This document shows positions 45,070 through 54,035 of a stretch of 64,000 nt of DNA, piece after piece (position 1 is the stretch's first letter; each line of letters begins with the position of its first letter). The position numbers were made by a program, and so were the translations under genes. The notes beneath the pieces are model-generated. The model did no database searches and was not told the DNA's origin. It worked only from the letters and a program-made list of their open reading frames with translations. This DNA comes from Winogradskyella haliclonae (lineage in GTDB: Bacteria > Bacteroidota > Bacteroidia > Flavobacteriales > Flavobacteriaceae): contig NZ_BMDQ01000001.1 in assembly GCF_014635865.1 (NCBI RefSeq), positions 620,001 to 684,000 on the forward strand, given 5' to 3'.

Positions 45070-45966
45070 ATGGTAGAGATAAATAAAATATTAGAAAAAA
45101 TTAATTATCATAGCTTTACTGGAAACAGGAAACTAACTATAAAAAGTGTAATCCCTATAAATGAGATTAATAATGTTAGCGATGCATTAAGTTGGTGTGG
45201 GGATAAAAATTCGCATTTGCTTAATGATATAAACACTGATTCCTTGGTTATTGTTAGCAATAAAAATGATAATGTCTCTAAATTAAAAAATTACCTAGTT
45301 GTTGAAAACCCAAGACGAGCTTTTCAAGAGGTTTTAACAATGTTTTTTAGTAGAGAGAGAACGCCATCTGTGAGTAAAAGTGCTTTTTTAGCAGATAACG
45401 TTAAAGTAGGAAAAAATGTTTTCATTGGCCACAATGTTGTCATTGAGGAAAATTGCATAATAGGAGACAACACAACAATACTTCACAATACAACTATTTT
45501 ATCAGATACAATTATTGGTAGCGGAGTTACTATAGGCTCTAACAACACTATTGGAGGCATAGGTTTTGGTTATGAGAAAAATGCTTCGGGTGATTTTGAA
45601 TTAATACCGCACATAGGCAATGTCATTATCAAAAATAATGTAGATATAGGAAATAATACATGTATAGATAGAGCTGTGCTTGGCAGCACTGTTTTAGAAG
45701 AAAATGTAAAAATAGATAATTTAGTGCATATTGCACATGGGGTTGTTGTGGGACGTAACTCTGTTGTTATAGCAAATGCAATGGTCGCAGGGAGTGTTAA
45801 AATTGGAGAAGACTCTTGGATTGCACCATCATCTTCTATTTTAAATAAAAAAGAAATAGGAAGTAATGCCTTAGTGGGTATGGGTGCTGTTGTAACTAAG
45901 AGTGTTGAGGATAATACCATTGTTGCGGGAAACCCTTCAAGATTTATAAGAAGTATTGGGAAATAA
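45070..45966 (+). CDS. LpxD-like sugar N-acyltransferase (left-handed beta-helix)
   Basis: This 298-residue protein has an LpxD-type N-terminal uridine-binding-like domain (NNVSDALSWCGDKN, then LVVENPRRAFQEVLTMFF) followed by about ten hexapeptide coils. The LpxD active-site region is intact, with IGGIGFGYEKN, GNNTCIDRAVLGSTVL and NLVHIAHGVVVGRN, whose second His corresponds to the catalytic base. The C-terminal helical extension of housekeeping LpxD (usually about 340 residues) is missing. Position between PIG-L and a GT4 transferase argues for a glycan-specific acyltransferase rather than lipid A LpxD. Confidence 0.8.
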   Translation: MVEINKILEKINYHSFTGNRKLTIKSVIPINEINNVSDALSWCGDKNSHLLNDINTDSLVIVSNKNDNVSKLKNYLVVENPRRAFQEVLTMFFSRERTPSVSKSAFLADNVKVGKNVFIGHNVVIEENCIIGDNTTILHNTTILSDTIIGSGVTIGSNNTIGGIGFGYEKNASGDFELIPHIGNVIIKNNVDIGNNTCIDRAVLGSTVLEENVKIDNLVHIAHGVVVGRNSVVIANAMVAGSVKIGEDSWIAPSSSILNKKEIGSNALVGMGAVVTKSVEDNTIVAGNPSRFIRSIGK

Positions 45967-47200
45967 TAATAAACACGTTTGGTTAATAAATCAATATGCA
46001 ACCACTCCAGAATTAAATGGAGACGGTCATAGACACTATTATTTGGCAAAAGAATGGCAGAAAAAAGGCTATGACGTTACTTTAATTACATCTTCATATT
46101 CTCATATAGGAAAAAGAAATAATCATTTCAAAGGTTTTTTTAAAATCATTAATAATGATATAAGAACTGTTTTAATTAAAGGAAATAAGTATAACAACAC
46201 TAATGGAATTTCAAGAATGATGAGTTGGGTTGTGTTCTCATTCTTACTTTTTTTTATCCCTACTAAAAAGCTGCCAAAACCCGATATAATTATTGTATCA
46301 TCAATATCATTATTACCAATATTAAATGTTCACTTTCAATTAAAGAAAAAATTCAAGCAATCAAAGTTCATCTTAGAAATAAGAGATATTTGGCCACTTA
46401 CAATACTTGAAATAGGGAATTACAGTTCAAAAAATATGCTTATTAAATTTTTAAGCTACGTAGAAAAACTAGGATACAAAAAAGCTGATTATATAGTCTC
46501 TCTTTTAATGGACGCAAATATCCATATAGAAAATATACTAGGACACAAGAATTTCAGATACTCATGGATTTCAAACGGGTACAACCTAGAAGATACTTCA
46601 TATTATAAACCCTTGGATTCTAACCTAAAAGAAAGAATACCTAAGAACAAATTTGTAATAGGCTATGCAGGTGCTTTAGGCACAGCTAATGCAATGGAAA
46701 CAATAATAGATGTATTAAAATCATTAAAAGAAGAAGATATAGTTCTTTGTCTTATTGGTGATGGAAATGAAAAGGATAATTTAATAAAAAGAGCAAATAA
46801 CAACTCCAATACAATTTTTTTGAATTCTGTAAACAAAAATCAAGTCCAATCTTTTCTAGAGGAGTGTGATTTACTTTTTTTTAGTTCAAAAAACATAAGT
46901 ATATACAAGTATGGTATATCTGCAAATAAAACATTTGACTATATGTATGCCTCAAAGCCTATTATCCTTAGCGCCCCTACAAAAAACAATGCTATTGAGT
47001 TGGCAAAATGTGGTAGTGTAGTACCAGCAGAAAATCATGAAGAATTAAGACAAGTAATCTTAGAGTACTACAATAAACCCATCAAAGAAAGACTCTTAAT
47101 GGGAAATAATGGAAAAGAGTATTTACTTAACAACTTCACATACCAAGCTTTAGCTTTAAAATATATAGAAATCTTCAAAGAGTTTTATGAAATCAGGTGA
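45956..47200 (+). CDS. GT4-family glycosyltransferase (WbuB-like)
   Basis: This 414-residue GT-B glycosyltransferase has the N-terminal domain HVWLINQYATTPELNGDGHR, the WbuB-type opening. The middle ILEIRDIWPLTILEIG is conserved in WbuB/ExoA-like L-FucNAc or GlcNAc transferases, and the donor-site motif is SANKTFDYMYASKPIIL. A TTG at 45956 must be the start, since no ATG lies upstream of the first strand. It overlaps the acyltransferase stop by 11 bases, so translation is coupled. The donor sugar is unknown. The next gene overlaps by 14 bases. Confidence 0.87.
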   Translation: MGNNNKHVWLINQYATTPELNGDGHRHYYLAKEWQKKGYDVTLITSSYSHIGKRNNHFKGFFKIINNDIRTVLIKGNKYNNTNGISRMMSWVVFSFLLFFIPTKKLPKPDIIIVSSISLLPILNVHFQLKKKFKQSKFILEIRDIWPLTILEIGNYSSKNMLIKFLSYVEKLGYKKADYIVSLLMDANIHIENILGHKNFRYSWISNGYNLEDTSYYKPLDSNLKERIPKNKFVIGYAGALGTANAMETIIDVLKSLKEEDIVLCLIGDGNEKDNLIKRANNNSNTIFLNSVNKNQVQSFLEECDLLFFSSKNISIYKYGISANKTFDYMYASKPIILSAPTKNNAIELAKCGSVVPAENHEELRQVILEYYNKPIKERLLMGNNGKEYLLNNFTYQALALKYIEIFKEFYEIR

Positions 47201-48365
47201 TTTTAAAATAACTAAAGTTATAGGTGTCTTAGTTATCTTACTCTTTGCTTTAGAGGCCTTTGTTACTGTATATACACAACTTATAGATTATAATAAAGTA
47301 AGAATACTAGGTATATATAAAGTAACATTTCAAGTAATCATATTATTTTTAATAAAATATAAAAATCTCAACAAAAAAATCCTTTATTTATTAATAGGAT
47401 TCATTTTTGTTTTTTGCATAAGTACTTTATTAAACCCGTTGTTAAATCATAACTTTATATGGCTTCTAACAAAAGGAAGTATTTATTTTTTTGATAGATA
47501 CATACTAATAATTTTGTTTGCTTTAATGTTATTGTCAAGGAAAAATCAAGTAGATATTGTAAAAACGTCATTTAGGTACATCGAGATAATATTGTTGGTG
47601 AATTCTGCAATTATCTTATTTGCCTTTTTATTTAATCTTGATTTTTTTAAATCTTATATTAATTCAAATAGATTTGGTTATGACGGCTTGTTTAATAAAC
47701 CAAACGAGATTAGTATAGTTTATATAATTTATATAGTTTATTTGTACTATAAATCTTTTGTAGACAAAACTAAAACCCCCATCTTGTTTATAACGATTTC
47801 AATCATTTCTCTATTATTAGGGACAAAGTCAATACTTCTTTTCTTTTCTTTATTATTTATATTTCATTTTTTATTCATATTCAATGGCAATAAATTTGTT
47901 AAGAGAACAGCATTAGGATTGGTTATAGTGGTTTTATTTTTTTTTAATACTATAATAAAATATTTTTTTGGATTATTTAGTTTTTGGAGTAATATTGAAG
48001 ATATTAATGTTTTAACTTTACTATTGTCTAATAGAGATGTTTTAGTTTGTCAGAATATTAAATATTTAAATTCCAATTGGAGTACTTTTAACTATATAGT
48101 CGGAGGAGGTTTTTATACAAATGATTTTGTAATCTCTCAGATGGATGGGATAGATTTATTTATTTTTTTTGGAATAGCCGGAATGTTAATTTATTGTTTA
48201 ATGTTGGGGCAAATTTTTATTAAAAAAAATAAAATTACAAGCGGTCTGATTATTATTGTTTTCACCTGCAGCTTTTTAGGAGGAGGGTTGTTAACAAGCG
48301 CAATCTCAATGATTCTTTTATTATTTGTATCAACCTTATTAAATAGTAAAAGAAGCGATGTATAA
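47187..48365 (+). CDS. polytopic membrane protein, probable O-antigen polymerase (Wzy-like)
   Basis: This 392-residue protein has about 10 hydrophobic segments. The layout FNKPNEISIVYIIYIVYLYY, LLLGTKSILLFFSLLF and then a periplasmic loop with YIVGGGFYTNDFVISQMDGI before FFGIAGMLIY fits Wzy polymerases. In these the loop precedes a Asp/Glu-x-x-x-F-G-x-x-G helix. No strict motif settles it. Base composition is extremely AT-rich even for this window, as is usual for wzy genes. It overlaps both neighbours. Confidence 0.7.
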   Translation: MKSGDFKITKVIGVLVILLFALEAFVTVYTQLIDYNKVRILGIYKVTFQVIILFLIKYKNLNKKILYLLIGFIFVFCISTLLNPLLNHNFIWLLTKGSIYFFDRYILIILFALMLLSRKNQVDIVKTSFRYIEIILLVNSAIILFAFLFNLDFFKSYINSNRFGYDGLFNKPNEISIVYIIYIVYLYYKSFVDKTKTPILFITISIISLLLGTKSILLFFSLLFIFHFLFIFNGNKFVKRTALGLVIVVLFFFNTIIKYFFGLFSFWSNIEDINVLTLLLSNRDVLVCQNIKYLNSNWSTFNYIVGGGFYTNDFVISQMDGIDLFIFFGIAGMLIYCLMLGQIFIKKNKITSGLIIIVFTCSFLGGGLLTSAISMILLLFVSTLLNSKRSDV

Positions 48366-48963
48366 AAACGTATTTAAACGAGTATTAGATTTTATATTTT
48401 CATTAATTGGTATTTTGACCTTAAGCTTATTATTTATTACAATTTCTATAGGATTAGCTTTCTACAATAGAGGGACTCCTTTTTTCTTCCAAAAAAGACC
48501 AGGAAAAGATGAAAAAGTGTTTAAAGTCATAAAATTTAAAACTATGACGGATAAAAAAAATAATAAAGGCCAATTGTTACCAGATTCAGAAAGACTTACA
48601 AAATTAGGAGCCTTTATTAGAAAGACATCACTGGACGAAATTCCTCAATTAATTAATGTTTTAAAAGGGGATATGAGCATCATAGGGCCAAGACCATTAT
48701 TGCCAGAGTACTTGCCACTATATAATGATTATCAAAAAAAAAGGCACGACTTAAAGCCTGGAATTACAGGATGGGCTCAAGTAAATGGTAGAAATGCAAT
48801 TAGTTGGCAAGAGAAATTTAATTTTGACGTTTGGTACGTAGAAAACGTAAGTTTTATTCTAGATTTAAAGATATTTTTTTTAACAGTAATTAAAGTTTTT
48901 AAGTCTGAAGGAATCAACAATGCAGGAGAAGCGACAACAACACCATTTAAAGGAAATGAATAA
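48358..48963 (+). CDS. pglC: monotopic phosphoglycosyl transferase (PglC-like), glycan-initiating enzyme
   Basis: PglC moves a phospho-sugar, UDP-diNAcBac in Campylobacter, onto undecaprenyl phosphate. The 201-residue protein has one re-entrant N-terminal helix (VLDFIFSLIGILTLSLLFI) and the soluble catalytic core. The motifs are FKTMTD, then KTSLDEIPQLINVLKGDMS with the catalytic Asp-Glu pair, GPRPLLPEYLPLY, and the closing KPGITGWAQVNGRNAI. The small size and the following PglD- and PglE-like genes favour diNAcBac as substrate. It overlaps both neighbours by 8 bases. Confidence 0.9.
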   Translation: MYKNVFKRVLDFIFSLIGILTLSLLFITISIGLAFYNRGTPFFFQKRPGKDEKVFKVIKFKTMTDKKNNKGQLLPDSERLTKLGAFIRKTSLDEIPQLINVLKGDMSIIGPRPLLPEYLPLYNDYQKKRHDLKPGITGWAQVNGRNAISWQEKFNFDVWYVENVSFILDLKIFFLTVIKVFKSEGINNAGEATTTPFKGNE

Positions 48964-49558
48964 ATTTTATCTTTACGGAGCCAGCGGTCATTGTAAGGTG
49001 ATAATTGATATAATTAAACTTAATGGAGGCGAAATATGTAAGATTTATGATGACGATAGCTCTAAAACAAAGTTTTTAGACTTTAATATTATAAACAATT
49101 TTTCTGAAGAAGACATTCAATCAAACTTAATTGTAACAATTGGAGACAATACTATTAGAGAAAAAGTCGTAAGAAAAATAAATAAAGATTGCTTTACTTC
49201 TATCAAACATCCAAGTGCTATAGTAGATCAAACAGTTACAATAATGTCAGGCACTGTAGTTATGGGAGGAGTAGTAGTAAACTCTTCATCGATAATAGGA
49301 AAACATTGTATAATAAATACATCTTCATCTATAGATCATGATTGTGTGATAGAAGATTTTGTACATATTTCCCCAAACTCAACACTTTGCGGAGGTGTAA
49401 CTATAGGACGAGGCTCTCATGTGGGAGCCGGAAGTGTCATAATTCAAGGCGTAAAAATTGGTAAAAATGTGACTATTGGAGCCGGAAGTGTCATAATAAA
49501 TGACATACCAGATAATGTAACTGTAGTTGGGAACCCTGGAAAAATTATCAAAAAATAA
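48956..49558 (+). CDS. pglD: PglD-like UDP-4-amino-sugar N-acetyltransferase
   Basis: PglD acetylates the C4 amine of UDP-4-amino-4,6-dideoxy-GlcNAc to make UDP-diNAcBac. From ATG 48956 the protein is 200 residues. An N-terminal Rossmann-like nucleotide-sugar domain (FYLYGASGHCKVIIDII, then YDDDSSK) is followed by a left-handed beta-helix with hexapeptides. It includes NTSSSIDHDCVIEDFVHISP, whose His-Asp-x-x-x-x-Asp/Glu-x-x-His set is the PglD active site, and ends VVGNPGKIIKK. The short frame extension upstream overlaps pglC and is not needed. Confidence 0.9.
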   Translation: MNKFYLYGASGHCKVIIDIIKLNGGEICKIYDDDSSKTKFLDFNIINNFSEEDIQSNLIVTIGDNTIREKVVRKINKDCFTSIKHPSAIVDQTVTIMSGTVVMGGVVVNSSSIIGKHCIINTSSSIDHDCVIEDFVHISPNSTLCGGVTIGRGSHVGAGSVIIQGVKIGKNVTIGAGSVIINDIPDNVTVVGNPGKIIKK

Positions 49559-49562
49559 AATA

Positions 49563-50690
49563 ATGAATTCTAAAATATGGTTATCCTCGCCGCATATGGG
49601 TGGAACAGAAAGAGATTATGTTAATCAGGCATTCGACACAAATTGGATAGCTCCATTAGGCCCAAATGTTTCAGGATTTGAGGCCGATATTGAACAGTAT
49701 ATTGGAGAAAATAAGCATGTAGCCTGTTTATCCTCTGGGACAGCTGCAATTCACTTAGCATTAGTACAACTAGGAATTGAGCATAATGATGAGGTGATAT
49801 GTCAAACATTTACGTTTTGCGGCTCTGCAAATCCAATAATTTATCAGGGCGCAAAACCTATTTTTGTAGATTCCGAAACAGACACTTGGAACATGTGTCC
49901 AAATCACCTTGAAGACGCATTAAAGGACAGAATTAAAAAAGGTAAAAAACCTAAAGCAATTATTATTGTTCACCTATACGGAATGCCTGCAAAAATGGAT
50001 GAACTTTTATCAGTTGCAAAGAAATATGAAATCCCTGTTATTGAGGATGCTGCTGAAGCATTAGGGTCAACTTATAAGCACAGAAAATGTGGAACTTTTG
50101 GTGATTTTTCCGTCTTGTCGTTTAATGGAAATAAAATTATTACCACATCTGGTGGTGGCGCATTAGTAAGTAGTTCAGAAGAAGAAAAACAAAAAACTAT
50201 TTTTTACGCAACCCAAGCTAGAGATAATACACCTCACTATCAACACAACAAGATAGGGTATAATTACAGAATGAGTAACATAAGTGCAGGAATAGGAAGA
50301 GGACAGATGGAAGTATTAGATAAGCATGTTGGGTTAAGACGCAATATGAATGTATTTTATCAAGAGGTTTTTAGAGAAATTGATAATGTAAAAGTATTTA
50401 AGGAGCCCAATAATAATTTCTTATCTAACCATTGGCTTAGTTGTATTACAATAGAAGAAAAAGGTAATTTAACTAAAGAGAGTTTGCAAAAATCAATGGA
50501 CGCTTCAAATATTGAGACCAGACCTTTATGGAAACCAATGCACCTTCAACCTGTATATAAAGACGCGTCTTATTACGGCAATAATGAAAGTCAAATATTA
50601 TTTAATAAAGGATTGTGCTTACCAAGTGGCTCCAACTTATCAGATGACGATAGAAGTAGAATTTCTGAGGTAGTAAGAAGTTTTCTGTAG
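49563..50690 (+). CDS. pglE: PglE-like PLP-dependent UDP-4-keto-sugar aminotransferase
   Basis: This DegT/DnrJ/EryC1-family enzyme adds the C4 amino group to UDP-4-keto-6-deoxy-GlcNAc. From ATG 49563 it has 375 residues. LSSPHMGGTERDYVNQAFDT and NWIAPLGPNV are the PglE opening. HLYGMPAKMDEL, VIEDAAEALGSTYK (PLP-binding Asp) and SFNGNKIITTSGGGALV (Schiff-base Lys) are all in place, and IETRPLWKPMHLQPVYK closes the fold. It is the only aminotransferase in the polysaccharide region. Confidence 0.93.
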   Translation: MNSKIWLSSPHMGGTERDYVNQAFDTNWIAPLGPNVSGFEADIEQYIGENKHVACLSSGTAAIHLALVQLGIEHNDEVICQTFTFCGSANPIIYQGAKPIFVDSETDTWNMCPNHLEDALKDRIKKGKKPKAIIIVHLYGMPAKMDELLSVAKKYEIPVIEDAAEALGSTYKHRKCGTFGDFSVLSFNGNKIITTSGGGALVSSSEEEKQKTIFYATQARDNTPHYQHNKIGYNYRMSNISAGIGRGQMEVLDKHVGLRRNMNVFYQEVFREIDNVKVFKEPNNNFLSNHWLSCITIEEKGNLTKESLQKSMDASNIETRPLWKPMHLQPVYKDASYYGNNESQILFNKGLCLPSGSNLSDDDRSRISEVVRSFL

Positions 50691-50765
50691 AGACATATTT
50701 TTTAAATTTCTCTATTCCCATTATAATTAAGATATTTGCAGATACTAAAAAGAGCAAACCCAAAG

Positions 50766-52733
50766 ATGTACAAAAGGTTTAAACAAGCATTATATCAAGT
50801 ATTAGAGTCTAGTAAAAAAAGACTAGATTTTAAAAATATTGGATATTTACCTAGATGGGCAATTTTAGGTTTTGATTCTACCATTATATTTATTTCACTT
50901 CTAGTAGCGAAATTGGTAGTTAGTAAGATTAAAAACCAGCCCTTTGAACTTTCTTTTTCTACTACAGAAGTCGTAATAATATCTGTTAATATTGCTTTTT
51001 TTATCCTATATAGAACCTATGCAGGACTTATAAGGCATTCTACATTTCTAGATGCTGTCAGATTTTTGGTAGCTACAATATCTACTCTCATTACTATTCT
51101 TGTAGTATATTATATCAATTATCTCTATAATTCTACTGAGATTATTTTCATTCCTTCATTATTAATATATGCTCTTATCTCGTTTTGTGGGTTATTTTTA
51201 TTCAGGGTTATAGTAAAACAAATATTTGAAGTTTATTTAAATTTCAGTAACAAACAGAATGAACTCAAGGTATTAGTTTATGGTACAGATGAGAATGCAA
51301 TAGCTATAGCAAACGCTTTAAAGTCAGAAAAACCAAATAGATTCTCGGTACTCGGCTTTATAGATAAAGCGGAAAAGAATAAAAGCAAGCAGATATTAGG
51401 CCTGCCGATTTTTAATATAAATCGCAACATAGCTGTTACATTGCGTATTCATAGTGCTCAAGCCCTTATACTTGCAGACAAAGAAATTTCAAAAGAAGAA
51501 AACATTGCTATTATTGATAAATGTTTAGATTATAACCTAAAAGTCTACAGGGCTCCATTATTATCTGATATAGAAGAAAATAAGAATATTACGAGTCAGA
51601 TAGAAAAAATTCAGATTGAAGACATACTAGAAAGAGCGCCAATTAAACTTGACAATAAGCTGGTAGCAAAAGAGATATTTAACAAATGTGTCATGGTTAC
51701 AGGAGGCGCCGGTTCTATTGGTAGCGAAATAGTAAGGCAAGTTGCAGGCTATAAACCTAGCAGATTAATCATCTTAGATCAAGCTGAATCTCCATTATAC
51801 AATGTACAAAATGAGATAAAAAACAATTTTCCTAAACTCACCTATAAAGCTGTAATATGTGATGTTAGAAATATTGAAAAGATTAGGAAAATTTTTAATA
51901 AATATAGACCAGATGTTGTATATCATGCTGCAGCATATAAGCATGTGCCGTTGATGGAAAACTATCCATCTGAAGCTGTATTCGCTAATGTTTTAGGCAC
52001 AAAGAATGTTGCAGATTTATCTCAAGAGTTCGGCACGGAAAAATTTGTTATGGTATCAACAGATAAGGCCGTAAACCCTAGCAACGTTATGGGAGCATCA
52101 AAGCGTATTGCCGAAATATATGTACAAGCGTTACAAGAAGACAATAATAAAAGCCTCAAGAAGACCACAGGTTTTGTAACAACTAGATTTGGTAATGTTT
52201 TAGGAAGCAACGGGTCTGTTGTCCCACTATTCAAAAAACAAATTGAAGAAGGAGGTCCAGTAACTATTACGCATCCAGATATTATACGTTATTTTATGAC
52301 AATTTCTGAGGCTTGTCAGTTAGTTTTAGAAGCTGGAGCAATGGGTAATGGAGGTGAGATTTTTATATTCGATATGGGTAAGGCGGTAAAAATCATTGAT
52401 TTAGCTAAGAAAATAATTAGGCTAGCAGGTTATACACCTAATAAAGATATGTCTATTAAAATTATTGGGTTAAGACCTGGAGAGAAGTTGTATGAAGAGT
52501 TACTTAACGACAAAACAACAACATTGCCTACATACAATGAAAAAATAATGATTGCTAAGGTAAACACACAAGGTATCACTCAAATAATGTCGGATATAGA
52601 AGAACTTATTGATATTTCAAAAAAAGGAACCAAAGGTGATATTGTGAAAAAAATGAAAACCATAGTACCGGAATTTGTAAGCATGAATTCAGACTATGAA
52701 AAGTTTGATAAAAGAAAAGAAAAAGCAAGTTAA
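50766..52733 (+). CDS. pglF: membrane-bound UDP-GlcNAc 4,6-dehydratase (PglF/WbpM/CapD family)
   Basis: PglF makes UDP-4-keto-6-deoxy-GlcNAc, the first step to bacillosamine. From ATG 50766 it has 655 residues; a TTG 30 bases earlier falls in a GATATTTG promoter-like box. Four N-terminal membrane helices (about residues 25-150) precede a first Rossmann-like domain, then the catalytic SDR domain. Its parts are VTGGAGSIGSEIVRQV, the AAYKHVPLMENYP block, STDKAVNPSNVMGASKR with the Lys of the altered SDR triad, and GFVTTRFGNVLGSNGSVVP. It completes the pglF-E-D-C set, here in the order C-D-E-F. Confidence 0.92.
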   Translation: MYKRFKQALYQVLESSKKRLDFKNIGYLPRWAILGFDSTIIFISLLVAKLVVSKIKNQPFELSFSTTEVVIISVNIAFFILYRTYAGLIRHSTFLDAVRFLVATISTLITILVVYYINYLYNSTEIIFIPSLLIYALISFCGLFLFRVIVKQIFEVYLNFSNKQNELKVLVYGTDENAIAIANALKSEKPNRFSVLGFIDKAEKNKSKQILGLPIFNINRNIAVTLRIHSAQALILADKEISKEENIAIIDKCLDYNLKVYRAPLLSDIEENKNITSQIEKIQIEDILERAPIKLDNKLVAKEIFNKCVMVTGGAGSIGSEIVRQVAGYKPSRLIILDQAESPLYNVQNEIKNNFPKLTYKAVICDVRNIEKIRKIFNKYRPDVVYHAAAYKHVPLMENYPSEAVFANVLGTKNVADLSQEFGTEKFVMVSTDKAVNPSNVMGASKRIAEIYVQALQEDNNKSLKKTTGFVTTRFGNVLGSNGSVVPLFKKQIEEGGPVTITHPDIIRYFMTISEACQLVLEAGAMGNGGEIFIFDMGKAVKIIDLAKKIIRLAGYTPNKDMSIKIIGLRPGEKLYEELLNDKTTTLPTYNEKIMIAKVNTQGITQIMSDIEELIDISKKGTKGDIVKKMKTIVPEFVSMNSDYEKFDKRKEKAS

Positions 52734-52736
52734 TTT

Positions 52737-54035
52737 ATGAATATTACGGTAGTAGGAACGGGTTATGTAGGCCTTGTAACAGGAACTTGCCTTGCCGAAA
52801 CAGGCAATGATGTAATCTGTATAGATATTGATGCCGATAAAATAGCTAGAATGAAAAAAGGTGAGGTTCCTATTTACGAACCTCATTTAGATATCATTTT
52901 TGAAAGAAACATTAATGCAGGTCGTCTTAACTTTTCAACGTCACTTCAAGATGGTTTAGACCATGGCGAAATTATTTTTTTAGCATTACCAACTCCGGAA
53001 GATGAAGATGGCTCTGCTGATTTAAAATATGTTCTTGGTGTGGCCCAAGATATAGGAAAACGCATTACCGAGTATAAAATTATTGTAGATAAAAGTACAG
53101 TGCCAGTAGGAACATCAGAAAAAGTTGAAGCTGCTATTTCTCAGCACACAAGCGTTGAATTTGATGTGGTAAGTAATCCAGAATTTTTAAGAGAAGGTTT
53201 TGCTGTTGATGATTTCCTAAAACCCGAACGAATAGTTATTGGCTCAAGTAGTGAGCGCGCTATCGAAAAAATGAAAAAACTGTATAATCCATATGTGAGG
53301 TCTGGAAATCCGATTATCATTATGGATGAGAAGTCAGCCGAACTTACAAAATATGCGTCAAATGCATTTTTAGCTACCAAGATTACGTTTATGAATGAGA
53401 TTGCCAACTATTGCGAAAAAGTTGGTGCTGATGTAGACAAAGTTAGAATAGGAATGGGAACAGATTCAAGAATAGGAAAACGTTTCCTTTTTCCGGGAAT
53501 AGGCTATGGAGGTTCATGTTTCCCAAAAGATGTAAAAGCACTTCATAAATCCGGTGCTGATTTAGACTATGATTTTAAAATTCTAAATGCAGTCATAGAT
53601 GTTAATAGCAAGCAAAAGCTAGCCCTAATACCAAAGATAAAGAGATATTTTAATAATGATTTACATGGGAAATCCATAGCCATTTGGGGATTAGCATTTA
53701 AACCAGAAACCGACGATATTAGAGAGGCACCTTCTTTAGAAATCATAAATACACTTTTAAAATACAACTGTAATATATCTGTATATGACCCTGAGGCAAT
53801 GCCCAATGTGAAGCAAAAATTAGGGGATAAAATCTCTTACGCTGAAAGTATGTATGATGCTCTAAAAAATGCAGAAACATTAATAATATGTACAGAGTGG
53901 AGTGTGTTTAGAACACCAGATTTTAAAAAGGTTAAAGATTTAATGAAAGGCCAGTCCATATTTGATGGAAGAAACCTTTATGATATTAAAGATATAGAAA
54001 AAGAAGGCTTTGATTATATATCAATAGGGAGATAA
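52737..54035 (+). CDS. ugd: UDP-glucose 6-dehydrogenase
   Basis: Ugd oxidises UDP-glucose to UDP-glucuronate using two NAD. The opening is [31 protein letters not shown] follows, then the catalytic-Cys motif [16 protein letters not shown] and [17 protein letters not shown]. The TGTCLAE continuation separates this from the UDP-HexNAc dehydrogenase at 34.5 kb. Length 432 is normal. It begins 3 bases after the pglF stop and overlaps the decarboxylase by one base, so UDP-glucuronate is made for the next enzyme. Confidence 0.96.
   Translation: MNITVVGTGYVGLVTGTCLAETGNDVICIDIDADKIARMKKGEVPIYEPHLDIIFERNINAGRLNFSTSLQDGLDHGEIIFLALPTPEDEDGSADLKYVLGVAQDIGKRITEYKIIVDKSTVPVGTSEKVEAAISQHTSVEFDVVSNPEFLREGFAVDDFLKPERIVIGSSSERAIEKMKKLYNPYVRSGNPIIIMDEKSAELTKYASNAFLATKITFMNEIANYCEKVGADVDKVRIGMGTDSRIGKRFLFPGIGYGGSCFPKDVKALHKSGADLDYDFKILNAVIDVNSKQKLALIPKIKRYFNNDLHGKSIAIWGLAFKPETDDIREAPSLEIINTLLKYNCNISVYDPEAMPNVKQKLGDKISYAESMYDALKNAETLIICTEWSVFRTPDFKKVKDLMKGQSIFDGRNLYDIKDIEKEGFDYISIGR

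Noticed and set aside
45070..45966. Housekeeping lpxD of lipid A synthesis
   Set aside because: It is too short, lacks the C-terminal helices, and sits in a glycan operon beside PIG-L rather than with lpxA/lpxC.
45570..46049. A long antisense open frame across the LpxD-like/GT4 junction
   Set aside because: It is antisense to two well-supported genes and its residue pattern mirrors the hexapeptide repeats; no family resemblance.
49563..50690. Reading the aminotransferase as the missing WbpE
   Set aside because: The opening SPHMGG, APLG and ETRPLWKPMH motifs match PglE, and its neighbours are PglC, PglD and PglF.
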